From the NCBI RefSeq assembly GCF_028737205.1, contig NZ_JAQZAL010000047.1, positions 1 through 33,320 of the forward strand: a DNA stretch of 33,320 nt, written 5' to 3'. The notes under the pieces are model-generated. The model made no database searches and was not told the DNA's origin. It worked only from the letters and a program-made list of their open reading frames with translations. The position numbers and the translations under genes were made by a program. Origin of the DNA: Actinomycetospora lutea. Lineage in GTDB: Bacteria > Actinomycetota > Actinomycetes > Mycobacteriales > Pseudonocardiaceae. This document shows positions 8,304 through 15,801 of the stretch, one piece after another; positions within the stretch are counted from its first letter, which is position 1, and the number at the start of each line of letters is the position of its first letter.

Positions 8304-8745
8304 GTCCTCGACCTCCCTCTCAGGCCTTCGCCGGCTCCTGGCCGCTGTTGCCGCGCAGGGCCCGCGCCCACGGCCGGACGATCCCGAGCTTCGGCGAGAG
8401 TCGAGGGACCGGTCAGGGCCGGACGTCGGGCGCACGGCGAGTCGAAGGACCCGTCCGAACTGCCATCGGTCCCTGTCCGGACGAACACGCACGTGGCGAC
8501 CATCGACAGCAACCCGTCACACCGACTGCGCCGGTGAGGGATGTCGTCCATGAGCACGAACGAGGTCCCGGTGCTGCTCGCCGCGTCCTCGTGTCTCCTG
8601 AGGACGAGCACGATCAACGGCTCGCACGCGGTCCCGATCGCTCCGTAGTTGCGGGTCGCCGACACCCGTCTTGGCATGGCCTGTCGTGGTCCCGACGGCC
8701 ACGGGACGATGGGGACGGAGGCGGGGCTAGCGAGAAGAGGGACTC
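8304..8745. other. Intergenic stretch without a recognised gene
   Basis: This is the shared upstream region of a minus-strand SHOCT gene and a plus-strand DUF302 gene, about 440 bp. A minus-strand frame reading ATRNYGAIGTACEPLIVLVL looks somewhat protein-like near 8560-8670, but it has no good start or known domain. An imperfect direct repeat (AGTCGAGGGACCGGTC near 8399, AGTCGAAGGACCCGTC near 8440) is present. Both promoters must lie here, but I could not place them with confidence. Confidence 0.45.
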
Positions 8746-9150
8746 GTGTCCGAGATCGCCCACACCATCGAGGTCGACCTGGACCACGCGGCGGCGGTCG
8801 AGGCCGTCATCACTGCGCTCGCTGAGCAAGGATTCGGGGTGCTCACCACGATCGACGTCCAAGCCACCCTGCAGGCAAAGCTGGGCGAGCGCATCGACGC
8901 GTACATCATCCTGGGCGCCTGCAACCCCGCACTCGCCCATGCTGCGCTGTCGGCCAACCCGGAGGTCGGGCTCCTGCTTCCTTGCAACGTGACCGTGAGG
9001 CGGGCCGAGGGCCGCACGATCGTCCAGGCCGTCGATCCCGGTGCCCTGCTCGGTGTCGCCGCTGGCGCCGACGCCGAGCTGGGTCCGACGGCATCTGACG
9101 CCGGCACCCGTCTCCGCGCCGCGCTCGACAGCCTCACCACCACGAGGTAG
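8746..9150 (+). CDS. DUF302 family protein
   Basis: This 134-residue soluble protein of the DUF302 fold has unknown biochemistry. It shows the characteristic order. A beta-strand start (HTIEVDLDHAAAVEAVITALAEQGFGVLTTIDV) leads to QATLQAKLGERIDAYIILGACNPALAHAAL, then a core NPEVGLLLPCNVTV and a final basic and acidic stretch. GACNP and LLPCN are the family's two conserved cysteine-containing motifs, and both are intact. The GTG start is preceded by GAAGAGGGA. DUF302 proteins often occur near heavy-metal, thiol and sulfur-stress genes, as here. It has no partner on its strand; the next minus-strand membrane gene is convergent. Confidence 0.88.
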   Translation: MSEIAHTIEVDLDHAAAVEAVITALAEQGFGVLTTIDVQATLQAKLGERIDAYIILGACNPALAHAALSANPEVGLLLPCNVTVRRAEGRTIVQAVDPGALLGVAAGADAELGPTASDAGTRLRAALDSLTTTR

Positions 9151-9172
9151 GCGGCGCGCCGCCGACTCACCT

Positions 9173-9682
9173 TCACGACGCGCCTGTCGTGTACGCCTGT
9201 TGTAGGGCTGCGGCGAGCCGACCCCGTGGCTTGTAGACGTTGAGTACGGCGACGACGAGGAGCACGACGAGGCCGGCAGCGGGATGGAAGGTGTCACCGC
9301 CGAGCCGGAGCAGCTCGTCGGGGGTCGCGACCGCGGCGCGTCGTGCGGTCTCACTGACGTCCAACATGTGGAGCACGGTGACGACGGTGGCGAGGCTCGT
9401 CAGGACGAGGCTCAGCAGGACCCACCAGTGCTTGAACAGCCCCCACGCGCTGGTCCGTGACACCACCAGCCCGGTCGTGAGGGCCGCGACGGCCAGCGGG
9501 ACGACGACCGTCCAGCCCAGGAGGTCGAGCGCTGCCCACGCACTACGGATCGCGCCGGGATCACTGGTCGAGCCGGCGACCATCCCGAGGACGAGGTAGC
9601 ACGCAGCGGCACCCATCCAGCCGACCGAAGCCACGAGGTGGACCGTGAGGAGACCCAGGCGAACCCGGCGATCGACGGTCAC
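9173..9682 (-). CDS. Four-helix integral membrane protein (DUF2269-like), unknown function
   Basis: This 169-residue protein has about four membrane helices: LGLLTVHLVASVGWMGAAACYLVLG, a middle LLGWTVVVPLAVAALTTGLV, WVLLSLVLTSLATVVTVLHML and a last AGLVVLLVVAVLNVY. An HLVASVGWMG helix followed by later histidines (GLFKHWW, VLHML, DTFHP) is reminiscent of DUF2269 and other small cytochrome-like membrane proteins, but I cannot confirm heme binding. The GTG start overlaps the stop of the upstream gene as GTGA, so the two are translationally coupled. The pair diverges from tetR over a palindromic operator and is very likely repressed by it. Confidence 0.75.
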   Translation of the reverse strand: MTVDRRVRLGLLTVHLVASVGWMGAAACYLVLGMVAGSTSDPGAIRSAWAALDLLGWTVVVPLAVAALTTGLVVSRTSAWGLFKHWWVLLSLVLTSLATVVTVLHMLDVSETARRAAVATPDELLRLGGDTFHPAAGLVVLLVVAVLNVYKPRGRLAAALQQAYTTGAS

Positions 9683-9909
9683 GACGTCTCCACCCGCCTC
9701 CCGGCCAGGTCTACCCCGACGTGGTCCAGCACGGAGAAGCCGTGCAACGCCGGCCCGTGCGAGCCGCCTCCAATGATCATGTGAGCGAGCAGGGCGAGTG
9801 CGATCACCAGCGCGATCAACGCGAATACCTTGACCCAGCGAGGAATCTCCAGGCCCCGATGCTCGACGCCGGCGCGTGCTGTGTCCGGCCGTTGGTCGTC
9901 GTGGGTCAT
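9679..9909 (-). CDS. Small single-helix membrane protein, TetR-linked
   Basis: This 76-residue protein starts at the ATG 9907-9909, which sits five bases after AGGAGG. A GTG six bases upstream is possible but would overlap the ribosome binding site. The N-terminus is hydrophilic, and one strongly hydrophobic helix (KVFALIALVIALALLAHMIIGGG) lies at about residues 28-50. A short histidine-containing tail follows (HGPALHGFSVLDHVG). It is the first gene of a two-gene unit with the four-helix protein downstream, overlapping by four bases. Its promoter overlaps a TetR-type palindrome. No family was recognised; a partner or assembly role for the downstream membrane protein is a guess. Confidence 0.7.
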   Translation of the reverse strand: MTHDDQRPDTARAGVEHRGLEIPRWVKVFALIALVIALALLAHMIIGGGSHGPALHGFSVLDHVGVDLAGRRVETS

Positions 9910-9926
9910 CCGCACCTCCTGTTTTC

Positions 9927-9943
9927 ATAGACAGTCTGTCTAT
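9927..9943. promoter_or_regulatory. TetR-type operator, perfect 17-bp palindrome
   Basis: ATAGACAG-T-CTGTCTAT is a perfect 8-1-8 palindrome between tetR and the divergent membrane genes. A further half-site CTGTCTA occurs at 9955-9961. TAGACAG...CTGTCTA palindromes are known as operators of TetR-family repressors next to their own genes, so autoregulation and control of both directions are inferred. Confidence 0.85.
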
Positions 9944-9967
9944 ATTGCAACGATCTGTCTACGTAAA
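9939..9967 (-). promoter_or_regulatory. Predicted promoter of the two small membrane-protein genes
   Basis: On the minus strand, TTTACG (9962-9967) and TATAGA (9939-9944) are separated by 17 bp. The -10 element overlaps the operator palindrome, so a bound repressor would block RNA polymerase directly. Confidence 0.5.
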
Positions 9968-9979
9968 CGTGGACGGCGG

Positions 9980-9985
9980 TACCGT
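9980..9985 (+). promoter_or_regulatory. Predicted leaderless -10 element of tetR
   Basis: TACCGT fits the TANNNT consensus of actinobacterial -10 elements and ends 6 bp before the GTG start at 9992. No ribosome binding site precedes the GTG, so a leaderless mRNA starting at the GTG is likely. Confidence 0.5.
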
Positions 9986-9991
9986 CAGCGC

Positions 9992-10600
9992 GTGCCGAAG
10001 CTCTGGGACGAGACCGTCGAGTCCCACCGCCGCGCGGTGCGCGAGGCGATCGAGGACGCCGCGTGGTCGCTCGCCGAGGAGCACGGGCTTAGGGCCGTCA
10101 CGATGGCCAAGGTCGCCACGGCTGCGGGGATCGCCCGAGCGACGATCTACAAGTACTTCGCCGACGTCGAGTCCATCCTCGCCGCGTGGCACGAGCGACA
10201 GATCGACGCGCACCTGGAGCACCTGACGGCGATGGCTGAGGCCGCCGGGGATCGGGAGAGCGTGCTCCGATCGGTCCTCGGTGCATACGCGGAGATTGTC
10301 GCTCGTCGGGGGCCGCATGGTCCTGAGCTCGCCGCGTCGTTGCATCGAGCGGGCGAGCACCAGGGGAGCGAGGCGCAGGTCGACGAGCTGTTGCGACGCC
10401 TTCTCGTGCCGGCCGTCGACTCGCACCAGGTACGTAACGACATGGACGTCGACGTCCTCGTCCGCTACTGCCGCCACGCATTGGGCGCGGCATCAGAACT
10501 CTCGGTGGACGGGGTCGATGGCCTCCTCGAGCTCACTCTTGCCGGGCTGAGGCCGCGCCCTGTCGGCCGAGAACCATCCGATGAGACGACCACGTCATGA
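9992..10600 (+). CDS. TetR/AcrR family transcriptional regulator
   Basis: This 202-residue repressor has a classic N-terminal DNA-binding domain: AWSLAEEHGLRAVTMAKVA, then AGIARATIYKYFADVESIL at about 45-63. The ATIYKYF recognition helix is typical of the family. The rest is the ligand-binding and dimerisation domain, predicted all-helical; its ligand is not deducible. The GTG start at 9992 is chosen because family similarity begins within the next 15 residues and a leaderless-type TACCGT lies 6 bp upstream. It diverges from two small membrane-protein genes. A perfect palindrome in between is its probable operator, so it likely represses both itself and the membrane pair. It is convergent with the multicopper oxidase gene. 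Confidence 0.92.
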   Translation: MPKLWDETVESHRRAVREAIEDAAWSLAEEHGLRAVTMAKVATAAGIARATIYKYFADVESILAAWHERQIDAHLEHLTAMAEAAGDRESVLRSVLGAYAEIVARRGPHGPELAASLHRAGEHQGSEAQVDELLRRLLVPAVDSHQVRNDMDVDVLVRYCRHALGAASELSVDGVDGLLELTLAGLRPRPVGREPSDETTTS

Positions 10601-10740
10601 TCGCCGGCCTTGACCGCCATCTCGTCCGCTCGTCCGTCGGAGCTCGGAGCCGTTGGCTGTGCCGCAGGTCGGTCCTGATGGCCGTGTCCCCGTCGCTTGG
10701 ATGGTCAGGCTCGGCCGGTCGCTGACACCCACCTTCAAGG

Positions 10741-12234
10741 TCAGCCGACGGTGATCGTGGCCATCATCCCGGCGTCCTCGTGGTCGAGGATGTGGCAGTG
10801 ATAAACGCTGCGGCCAGGCAGCGCGGTGAACGGGATGCGTAGCCGGACCCAGCCGCCGGCCGGAACGAGCACCACGTCCTGCAGCGTGCCGGTGGGCGGG
10901 GAGCCGGCGCTGTCGGCGAGGAGCTCGAACGGCCAGACGTGCAGGTGGAACGGGTGGGCCATCGGGGTCGGGTTGGTGAGTGTCCATTCCTCGACGGCGC
11001 CCACGGCCACGATCTGGTCGGTCCGAGCGGGATCGAAGCTCCGACCGTCGAAGCCGAAGCTCATGCCCGGCCCCCCCGATCCCATCCCGCCGCTCATGCC
11101 GCCGCCCATACCCATGGTGAAGGTGAGCCGGCGGGCGCCGGTGGTCGCTCCGGTGACCGGGGCGGGGCCGGAGGGGAAGGTGGGCAGCGCGCTCGGAGTG
11201 CGGGCGGGGCCACTGGTGGCCAGCGCGGCCAGGGGCTGGGTCTCCCCGCCGACGGCGGCGCCGGCCATCATGCCCATGGCGCCGCGGGGGTCGGTGGTGG
11301 CGGCCAGCGTGAACGTCCCGGATCGCTCGGGGCGGACGAGGACGTCAGCGCGGTTGCCGGGGGCGAGCCGCACGGTCTCGTCGGTGGTGGCGACCGGCAG
11401 GGTGATCCCGTCGAGGGCGATGCGGGTCAGCGGATGGGCGTCGAGGCGCAGGGTCAAGGTGCGCGAGGTCGTGGCGTTGACCAGCCGCCAGCGCTGCAGA
11501 TCGCCGGTGGCCGCAGGGATGACGGGTTGGTGCTGGCCGTTGAGCAGCAGCAACTCGCCTTGCCGGCCGACCATGCGCGACGTGGTGTCGGCGGTGGCGG
11601 GGCCGGCGCTGGTGAGGGTGGTGTCGGTGATGAGCAGAACCCGGTCCGCAGAGACCGCGGGCTCGTCGGAGGCGTCGACGATCAGTGCTCCGGCGAGACC
11701 GGCGAAGAGCTGGTCGGCGACGTGGCCGTGGGCGTGGGGGTGGTACCAGAACGTCCCGGCGGGGTGCGCGGTCGGGATGGCAATGCGGTAGTCGAACACC
11801 TGCCCGGGCGCGATGTGGATGAACGGGTTGTCGGAGTTGCCCTCGGCGGAGACCCGCAGGCCGTGGGTGTGCAGGTTGGTGGGTTGGTCGAGTCCGTTGC
11901 GCAGCCGCACGGCGAGCTCGTCGCCGGGGCGGACCCGCAGGGTGGGGCCCGGGCTAGAGCCGTTGTAGCCCCAGGCCGTCGCGGGGTATCCGGCTAGTGA
12001 TGCGCCCGGTGCAGCGGTCAGTTCGACGGCGAGCCGACCGCGGCTGCTGGTGAGATCGGCCGGGGTGCGCAGGGACTCACCGGTGGGCGGGATGGGCCCC
12101 GTCGGCCTGGCGAGGGGCGTGCCGCTGGTCGCCCAGCCCGTCACGCCGGCGGTGACGGCGACGGCGCCCACACCGATCAGCCCCAGCGCTTGCCGGCGGC
12201 TGACCGTCGGCCCGGGACGCGCCCGCTCGGTCAT
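10741..12234 (-). CDS. Multicopper oxidase, CueO-like, Tat-exported
   Basis: This 497-residue enzyme has three cupredoxin domains and is predicted to oxidise Cu(I) or organic substrates with O2 outside the cytoplasmic membrane. A Tat signal (SRRQALGLIGVGAVAV, from residue 12) precedes the mature part. All copper-binding motifs are present: HTHG (122-125), WYHPHAHGH (163-171), HPFHLHVW, and HCHILDHEDAGMM near the C-terminus, which gives the type 1 Cys with His and Met ligands. A Met/Gly-rich insertion (MGMGGGMSGGMG) before the last domain resembles the copper-binding loop of CueO-type cuprous oxidases. The ATG overlaps the stop of the upstream SHOCT gene (ATGA). Its position at the end of the persulfide operon and close to a cop operon argues for copper detoxification. 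Confidence 0.92.
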   Translation of the reverse strand: MTERARPGPTVSRRQALGLIGVGAVAVTAGVTGWATSGTPLARPTGPIPPTGESLRTPADLTSSRGRLAVELTAAPGASLAGYPATAWGYNGSSPGPTLRVRPGDELAVRLRNGLDQPTNLHTHGLRVSAEGNSDNPFIHIAPGQVFDYRIAIPTAHPAGTFWYHPHAHGHVADQLFAGLAGALIVDASDEPAVSADRVLLITDTTLTSAGPATADTTSRMVGRQGELLLLNGQHQPVIPAATGDLQRWRLVNATTSRTLTLRLDAHPLTRIALDGITLPVATTDETVRLAPGNRADVLVRPERSGTFTLAATTDPRGAMGMMAGAAVGGETQPLAALATSGPARTPSALPTFPSGPAPVTGATTGARRLTFTMGMGGGMSGGMGSGGPGMSFGFDGRSFDPARTDQIVAVGAVEEWTLTNPTPMAHPFHLHVWPFELLADSAGSPPTGTLQDVVLVPAGGWVRLRIPFTALPGRSVYHCHILDHEDAGMMATITVG

Positions 12235-12446
12235 CGCAGCTCGTCCCGGCGGTGCCGGTACTCGATGTCGTCGATCTCGCCGCGCACGTACCGCGCATCG
12301 AGCAGTTCGCGCGCGGTGGACGTGGGGTCGCCGGTCGAGGCGCGGCCGCGACGCACGAGGGCGACCGTGCCCACGGCGATCAGGACCAGCCCGATCACGA
12401 TCAGCGTCGGCGACAGCCGCCCTAGCATCGGTAGGGAACCCATCAT
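12231..12446 (-). CDS. SHOCT-domain small membrane protein
   Basis: This 71-residue protein has a transmembrane helix (PTLIVIGLVLIAVGTVALV, about 13-31) followed by a basic stretch. The SHOCT motif LLDARYVRGEIDDIEYRHRRDEL forms the C-terminus. Two adjacent ATGs are possible starts (12446 and 12443), and GAGAGAAG precedes them. The stop overlaps the multicopper oxidase start by ATGA, implying translational coupling. Together with the 8040-8303 protein it suggests that SHOCT membrane peptides are a recurring accessory in this region. A helper role for copper oxidase export or anchoring is speculation. Confidence 0.85.
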   Translation of the reverse strand: MMGSLPMLGRLSPTLIVIGLVLIAVGTVALVRRGRASTGDPTSTARELLDARYVRGEIDDIEYRHRRDELR

Positions 12447-12488
12447 GAGGACTTCTCTCGTCGTCGAACGAGGCTCGGTCGACCGGCG

Positions 12489-12809
12489 CTAGTCGGTGAG
12501 AGTCGGCCGACCCGACTCGGCCCAGGCGCCGGTCCCGCCGGCGACTGACACGGCGTCGAGCCCGGAGGCGTTGAGCTGTTCAGCGGCGTGGATGCTGCGT
12601 CGCCCGGACTGGCAGATCGCGGCGACAGGGCCGTCGCCATGAAGCTCGCCGAGGCGACCGGGGAGCTCGTCGAGGGGGATGTTGATGGCTCCGGGGACGT
12701 GCCCGGCGGCGTACTCGTCGCGGCCGCGCACGTCGAGCAGCATCGGGGGGTGCGGGCCCTGACAAGCGGCTGCGAGCTGCTCGACGGTGATCTCGCGGAT
12801 GGTGGTCAT
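12489..12809 (-). CDS. Single-domain rhodanese (sulfurtransferase)
   Basis: This is a 106-residue cytoplasmic rhodanese. It transfers sulfane sulfur through a cysteine persulfide. The CH2A-like segment LLDVRGRDEYAAGHVPGAINIP (about 24-45) and the active-site loop CQSGRRS with Cys66 are intact. The length is normal for a stand-alone rhodanese domain. The ATG is preceded by AAGGAG. It follows the TauE/SafE gene by 22 bp and precedes the SHOCT gene by 42 bp. In cst-type operons such proteins shuttle persulfide between thiols and the MBL-type dioxygenase; that role is inferred from context. Confidence 0.9.
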   Translation of the reverse strand: MTTIREITVEQLAAACQGPHPPMLLDVRGRDEYAAGHVPGAINIPLDELPGRLGELHGDGPVAAICQSGRRSIHAAEQLNASGLDAVSVAGGTGAWAESGRPTLTD

Positions 12810-12831
12810 CAGTGCTCCTTCGGTGGGTGGG

Positions 12832-13617
12832 TCAGGTGATCAGGGTGGTGAGGGCCTGCGCGGTGACGCCGGCGGCGACGAGCAGGACGAGCACGGCGAA
12901 GCCGCGGCGCAGGACGGCGGCGGGTATGCGTCTGGCGAGTCGGCCGGCAGGCAGGGAGACGACGATGGCGGCCAGGGCGAACACGGCGATGACCGGCCAG
13001 TTCATCCCGACGGCGACGTGCCCGGAGGCGAGGTAGGGGACGAGCCCGGCCGCCGAGTTGATCACGATGATGGCCAGTGACGTCGCCACCGCGATCGGGG
13101 TCCGCAAGCCCAGGGCGATGATCAGGGCGGGCACCAGCAGGAACCCGCCGCCGACCCCGAGCAGTCCGGTCAGGAACCCGACCACCAGCCCGGTGATGAT
13201 GGCGCGGGGCAGGCAGCGCCGCCAGGCGACCCCGCCGTCGGGCAGGTCGCACACCCCGCCGGTCTCGTCGGTGCTGCGCAGCATCCTCGCCGCCGCGAGG
13301 ATCATGATGCCCGCGAAGATCAGCAGCAGCACGGCCTGGTCGAGGCGGTGGTTGACCACACCTCCGAGCAGCGCGGTGGGGATGCCGGCGGCGCCGACGA
13401 TCGTGGCGAGCCGCCAGTTGACCTCGCGGCGGGCGCGGGGTGCGACCGCGACGGCGGAGGCGAGTCCGATGACGATCAGCGAGGCGGGGACCGCGGCGGT
13501 GAAGGGGAACCCGAGCCCGTAGACCAGGGCGGGGACGGCGAGGATGCCGCCGCCCCCGCCGACCAGGCCGAGCAGGGCACCGATCACGGCGCCGAACAGC
13601 GCGGCGAGCCCGATCAT
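12832..13617 (-). CDS. TauE/SafE family sulfite/anion exporter
   Basis: This 261-residue membrane protein has about eight predicted helices arranged as two homologous halves. Each half contains the family signature: GALLGLVGGGGGILAVPALVY at the start and GFLTGLLGVGGGFLLVPAL in the middle. A soluble loop (DETGGVCDLPDGG) separates the halves. TauE/SafE proteins export sulfite or sulfoacetate-type anions and, in cst operons, remove sulfite or thiosulfate produced by persulfide oxidation. Its start lies 3 bp after the stop of the rhodanese-DUF2892 gene, so they are co-transcribed. Whether sulfite is the real substrate is unproven. Confidence 0.88.
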   Translation of the reverse strand: MIGLAALFGAVIGALLGLVGGGGGILAVPALVYGLGFPFTAAVPASLIVIGLASAVAVAPRARREVNWRLATIVGAAGIPTALLGGVVNHRLDQAVLLLIFAGIMILAAARMLRSTDETGGVCDLPDGGVAWRRCLPRAIITGLVVGFLTGLLGVGGGFLLVPALIIALGLRTPIAVATSLAIIVINSAAGLVPYLASGHVAVGMNWPVIAVFALAAIVVSLPAGRLARRIPAAVLRRGFAVLVLLVAAGVTAQALTTLIT

Positions 13618-13620
13618 CGG

Positions 13621-14250
13621 TCAGCCCTTCGGTGTCCGGCGGGCCACACGGTCGAGTGCAGCGGACGCGGTGGGCTCGGCGTGTTCCCGGTTCCAGGGCA
13701 GCCGCGCGAGGGCGGCGCCCATGGCGCAGGTGTCGGTGAGCGCGGAGACGCTCAATCCGGTGCCGATCCCGGCCGCGAGCAGCCGCGTCTTCGGTGAGAT
13801 GAACCGACCGGCGGCCAGGCCGGTGACGACGAGGGCGCCGGCGACGAGTCGGACCTGTCGTTCCAGGGCCCAGGCCCGTCGGCCGCGGACGATCCCGCCC
13901 CCGGCGGCGTCATAGGCGGGCATGCCCCCGGCAAGGACGCGGGCGTGGGAGAGGCCGACCGCGGCGAGGTGGCGACGGGCTTGTTCGGCCCGCACCCCGG
14001 ACTGGCAGACCAGCACGACCGGATCACCGCCCTCGAGGTGGGCGGCGAGCTCCTCGGTGTGCTCGGCGAGGGTCGGCAGCGGCACGTGGTAGGAGCCGCG
14101 GATGTGGATCGCGTTGTACTCGGCGGCGCTGCGCACGTCGAGTACCAACGGGCTGGGACTCGGGCCGGCGATCAGCGTGGCGAGCGCGTCGCTGGTGATG
14201 GTGCCGTCCTCGGTGGCCGTGGGGGCGGCGGAAGTGGCGGCGGAAGTCAT
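13621..14250 (-). CDS. Rhodanese-DUF2892 fusion protein
   Basis: This 209-residue protein has a rhodanese domain (about 20-115) with LVLDVRSAAEYNAIHIRGS and the active-site loop CQSGVRA (Cys82). A membrane-associated DUF2892-type C-terminal part follows: ERQVRLVAGALVVTGLAAG and RLLAAGIGTGLSVSALTDTC. The tail contains DTCAMGAALARLPWNR, with a further cysteine. The fusion is typical of sulfur-stress operons. It probably accepts sulfane sulfur at the membrane and may hand it to the TauE exporter or to the MBL enzyme. Two strong hairpins lie between it and the upstream MBL gene, which could make its expression lower or conditional. Confidence 0.88.
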   Translation of the reverse strand: MTSAATSAAPTATEDGTITSDALATLIAGPSPSPLVLDVRSAAEYNAIHIRGSYHVPLPTLAEHTEELAAHLEGGDPVVLVCQSGVRAEQARRHLAAVGLSHARVLAGGMPAYDAAGGGIVRGRRAWALERQVRLVAGALVVTGLAAGRFISPKTRLLAAGIGTGLSVSALTDTCAMGAALARLPWNREHAEPTASAALDRVARRTPKG

Positions 14251-14275
14251 GCAGAGGTCCTCTCGTCACGCGGGT

Positions 14276-14362
14276 GGGGTGGCCCGGACCCGGGCCGGGG
14301 GAGAGGTCCGGTCCGGGCCACCCCGGCGCTCGGGCAGTCGGGGGGTGGGGACGCCCGAGCGC
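14276..14362 (-). terminator. Two tandem GC-rich hairpins within the persulfide operon
   Basis: Hairpin 1 pairs 14276-14290 with 14310-14324, a perfect 15-bp stem (arm GGGGTGGCCCGGACC). Hairpin 2 pairs 14326-14335 with 14353-14362, a perfect 10-bp stem (arm GCGCTCGGGC). They fill the gap between the MBL-rhodanese stop (14379) and the next start (14250). No T-tract is present, so they may be a partial terminator, an attenuator or an mRNA-stability block. Confidence 0.7.
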
Positions 14363-14378
14363 TGCTGGAGGGTCGGTG

Positions 14379-15776
14379 TCAGCCGACCGCTGCGGGTGTC
14401 TGGTCGTGGGCGATGGGCAGGCCGGCGTCGGCGGCGTTCGGCCAGTCGTCGTTGATGACGACGAGCTCACGGTCGCGGCCGGGCTCGGCGGCGAGCAGCG
14501 ACGCCGCGACCGACGCGCGGTAGCCCGACCCGCAGTAGATCCACACCTCGCCGTCGGGAATCTCCTCGCGGCGGGCGAGCATCTCGTGCAGCGGGATGTG
14601 CACCGATCCGGCGACCCCGCCGCTGGCGCGCTCGTTCTCGGTGCGGGCGTCGACGACGAACACCGCGGCCGGGTCGCGGTCGAGCAGCCCGGGGAAGTCG
14701 GAGACCTGGTAGGACGCCATGGGTGCGTCGTCGGCGACGGTGTCCACCGGGCCGGTGGCGGCGCCGGCGATGCGGTCGATGCCGATGCGCACGAGCTCGC
14801 GGCGGGCGTCGGCGACCTGCTCGCTGGTCTCACCGATGAGGGTCAGCTCGGCGCCCTCGGGCAGCAGCCAGCCCAGGTAGGTCACGAAGGGCTGGGCGAG
14901 CTGGAAGGACAGCGAGCCGACCAGGTGTCCGGCGGCGAACGCGGTGCGCTCGCGCAGGTCCACCACCCACTGCCCGGCGGCGATGCCGGCCTCCAGGCGA
15001 GTGCGCAGCTCCGCGGGCTCGACCGGCTCGGGTGCCGACAGGTCGACCGGGGCCGGCCCTGCGGCGTTGGTGGGGGCCATCCGCGCGTAGTAGGCCGGGT
15101 AGGCCCCGAGGCCGGCGATCAGGGTGTCCACGAACTCCTGCTCGTCCTGGGTCAACGCCGGGTTCGCCGTGCGCTGGTCGCCGACGGTGGACGCCTCCCC
15201 CGAGGGCGGGGTGGCCGAGCAGAAGCTGCCGAAGCCGTGGGTCGGGTAGACCACCGCGTCGGCCGGGAGCTCGCCGACCAGCCGGCGCACCGAGTGGTAC
15301 TGGGCGTGGGTGAGCTCGATGGTGTCGTCGGGCGAGACCAGGTCGGTGCGCCCGGTGGTGCCGTAGAGCATCGAGCCGCCGGTGAACACCGCTTGCACCG
15401 CGCCGGACTCGTCGGCCAGGGCGTAGGACAGGTGGTGGTGGGTGTGGCCCGGGGTGGCCAGGGGCCGCAGCCGCATCGACCCGATCGGGATGTCTTCGCC
15501 CTCGGTGACCGGGGTGCGCTCGAACCCGACCTGATCACGGGCGTCGACGAGGTAGGCCGCGCCGGTGCGCGCGGCGAGCTCGAGCCCGCCGGTGACGTAG
15601 TCGTTGTGGATGTGGGTCTCGGCGACGTGGGTGATCTGCACCCCGAGCTCCTCGACCAGGGCGAACACCCGGTCGATGTCGCGCTGCGGGTCGATGACCA
15701 GCGCGACCTCGCCGTCGTGGGCCAGGTAGCTGCGGTCGCCGAGGCTGGAGGTGGCGATGGTCTGCACGTCGATCAT
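14379..15776 (-). CDS. MBL-fold/rhodanese fusion, persulfide dioxygenase-like (CstB-like)
   Basis: This 465-residue protein has three domains. An N-terminal metallo-beta-lactamase domain (about 1-200) carries HIHNDY (55-60), GHTHHHLSY (110-118) and YPTHGFGSFC (177-186). A first rhodanese domain (about 255-345) lacks an active-site cysteine. A second (about 355-450) has the intact loop YCGSGYRAS with Cys415. Relatives oxidise glutathione- or CoA-type persulfides to sulfite and combine this with sulfur transfer to give thiosulfate. One oddity is that the Asp of the canonical TGD iron-ligand motif is Gly134 here (FTGGSML). This is common to the actinobacterial subgroup as I recall it, so metal coordination may differ. 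A CsoR-family operator overlaps its promoter. Confidence 0.88.
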   Translation of the reverse strand: MIDVQTIATSSLGDRSYLAHDGEVALVIDPQRDIDRVFALVEELGVQITHVAETHIHNDYVTGGLELAARTGAAYLVDARDQVGFERTPVTEGEDIPIGSMRLRPLATPGHTHHHLSYALADESGAVQAVFTGGSMLYGTTGRTDLVSPDDTIELTHAQYHSVRRLVGELPADAVVYPTHGFGSFCSATPPSGEASTVGDQRTANPALTQDEQEFVDTLIAGLGAYPAYYARMAPTNAAGPAPVDLSAPEPVEPAELRTRLEAGIAAGQWVVDLRERTAFAAGHLVGSLSFQLAQPFVTYLGWLLPEGAELTLIGETSEQVADARRELVRIGIDRIAGAATGPVDTVADDAPMASYQVSDFPGLLDRDPAAVFVVDARTENERASGGVAGSVHIPLHEMLARREEIPDGEVWIYCGSGYRASVAASLLAAEPGRDRELVVINDDWPNAADAGLPIAHDQTPAAVG

Positions 15777-15787
15777 GGTGGGTTCCC

Positions 15788-15801
15788 TACCCGGTAGGGT
15801 A
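15788..15801. promoter_or_regulatory. CstR/CsoR-type operator before the MBL-rhodanese gene
   Basis: TACCC-GGTA-GGGTA is a 14-bp palindrome (N4 spacer), starting 12 bp upstream of the start codon at 15776. On the minus strand a TAGATA -10-like element (15800-15805) overlaps it. It matches the GC-tract operators of CsoR-family repressors, and the CstR-like gene lies immediately upstream. Confidence 0.75.

Noticed and set aside
8550..8670. Protein-like minus-strand frame in the gap before the DUF302 gene
   Set aside because: It shows a hydrophobic run, but no known domain and no convincing start; the evidence is too weak to call a gene.
14274..15797. A 507-codon plus-strand open frame opposite the MBL-rhodanese gene
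   Set aside because: It mirrors the real minus-strand gene, which has clear enzyme motifs; the plus frame has only low-complexity Gly/Val/Arg sequence.
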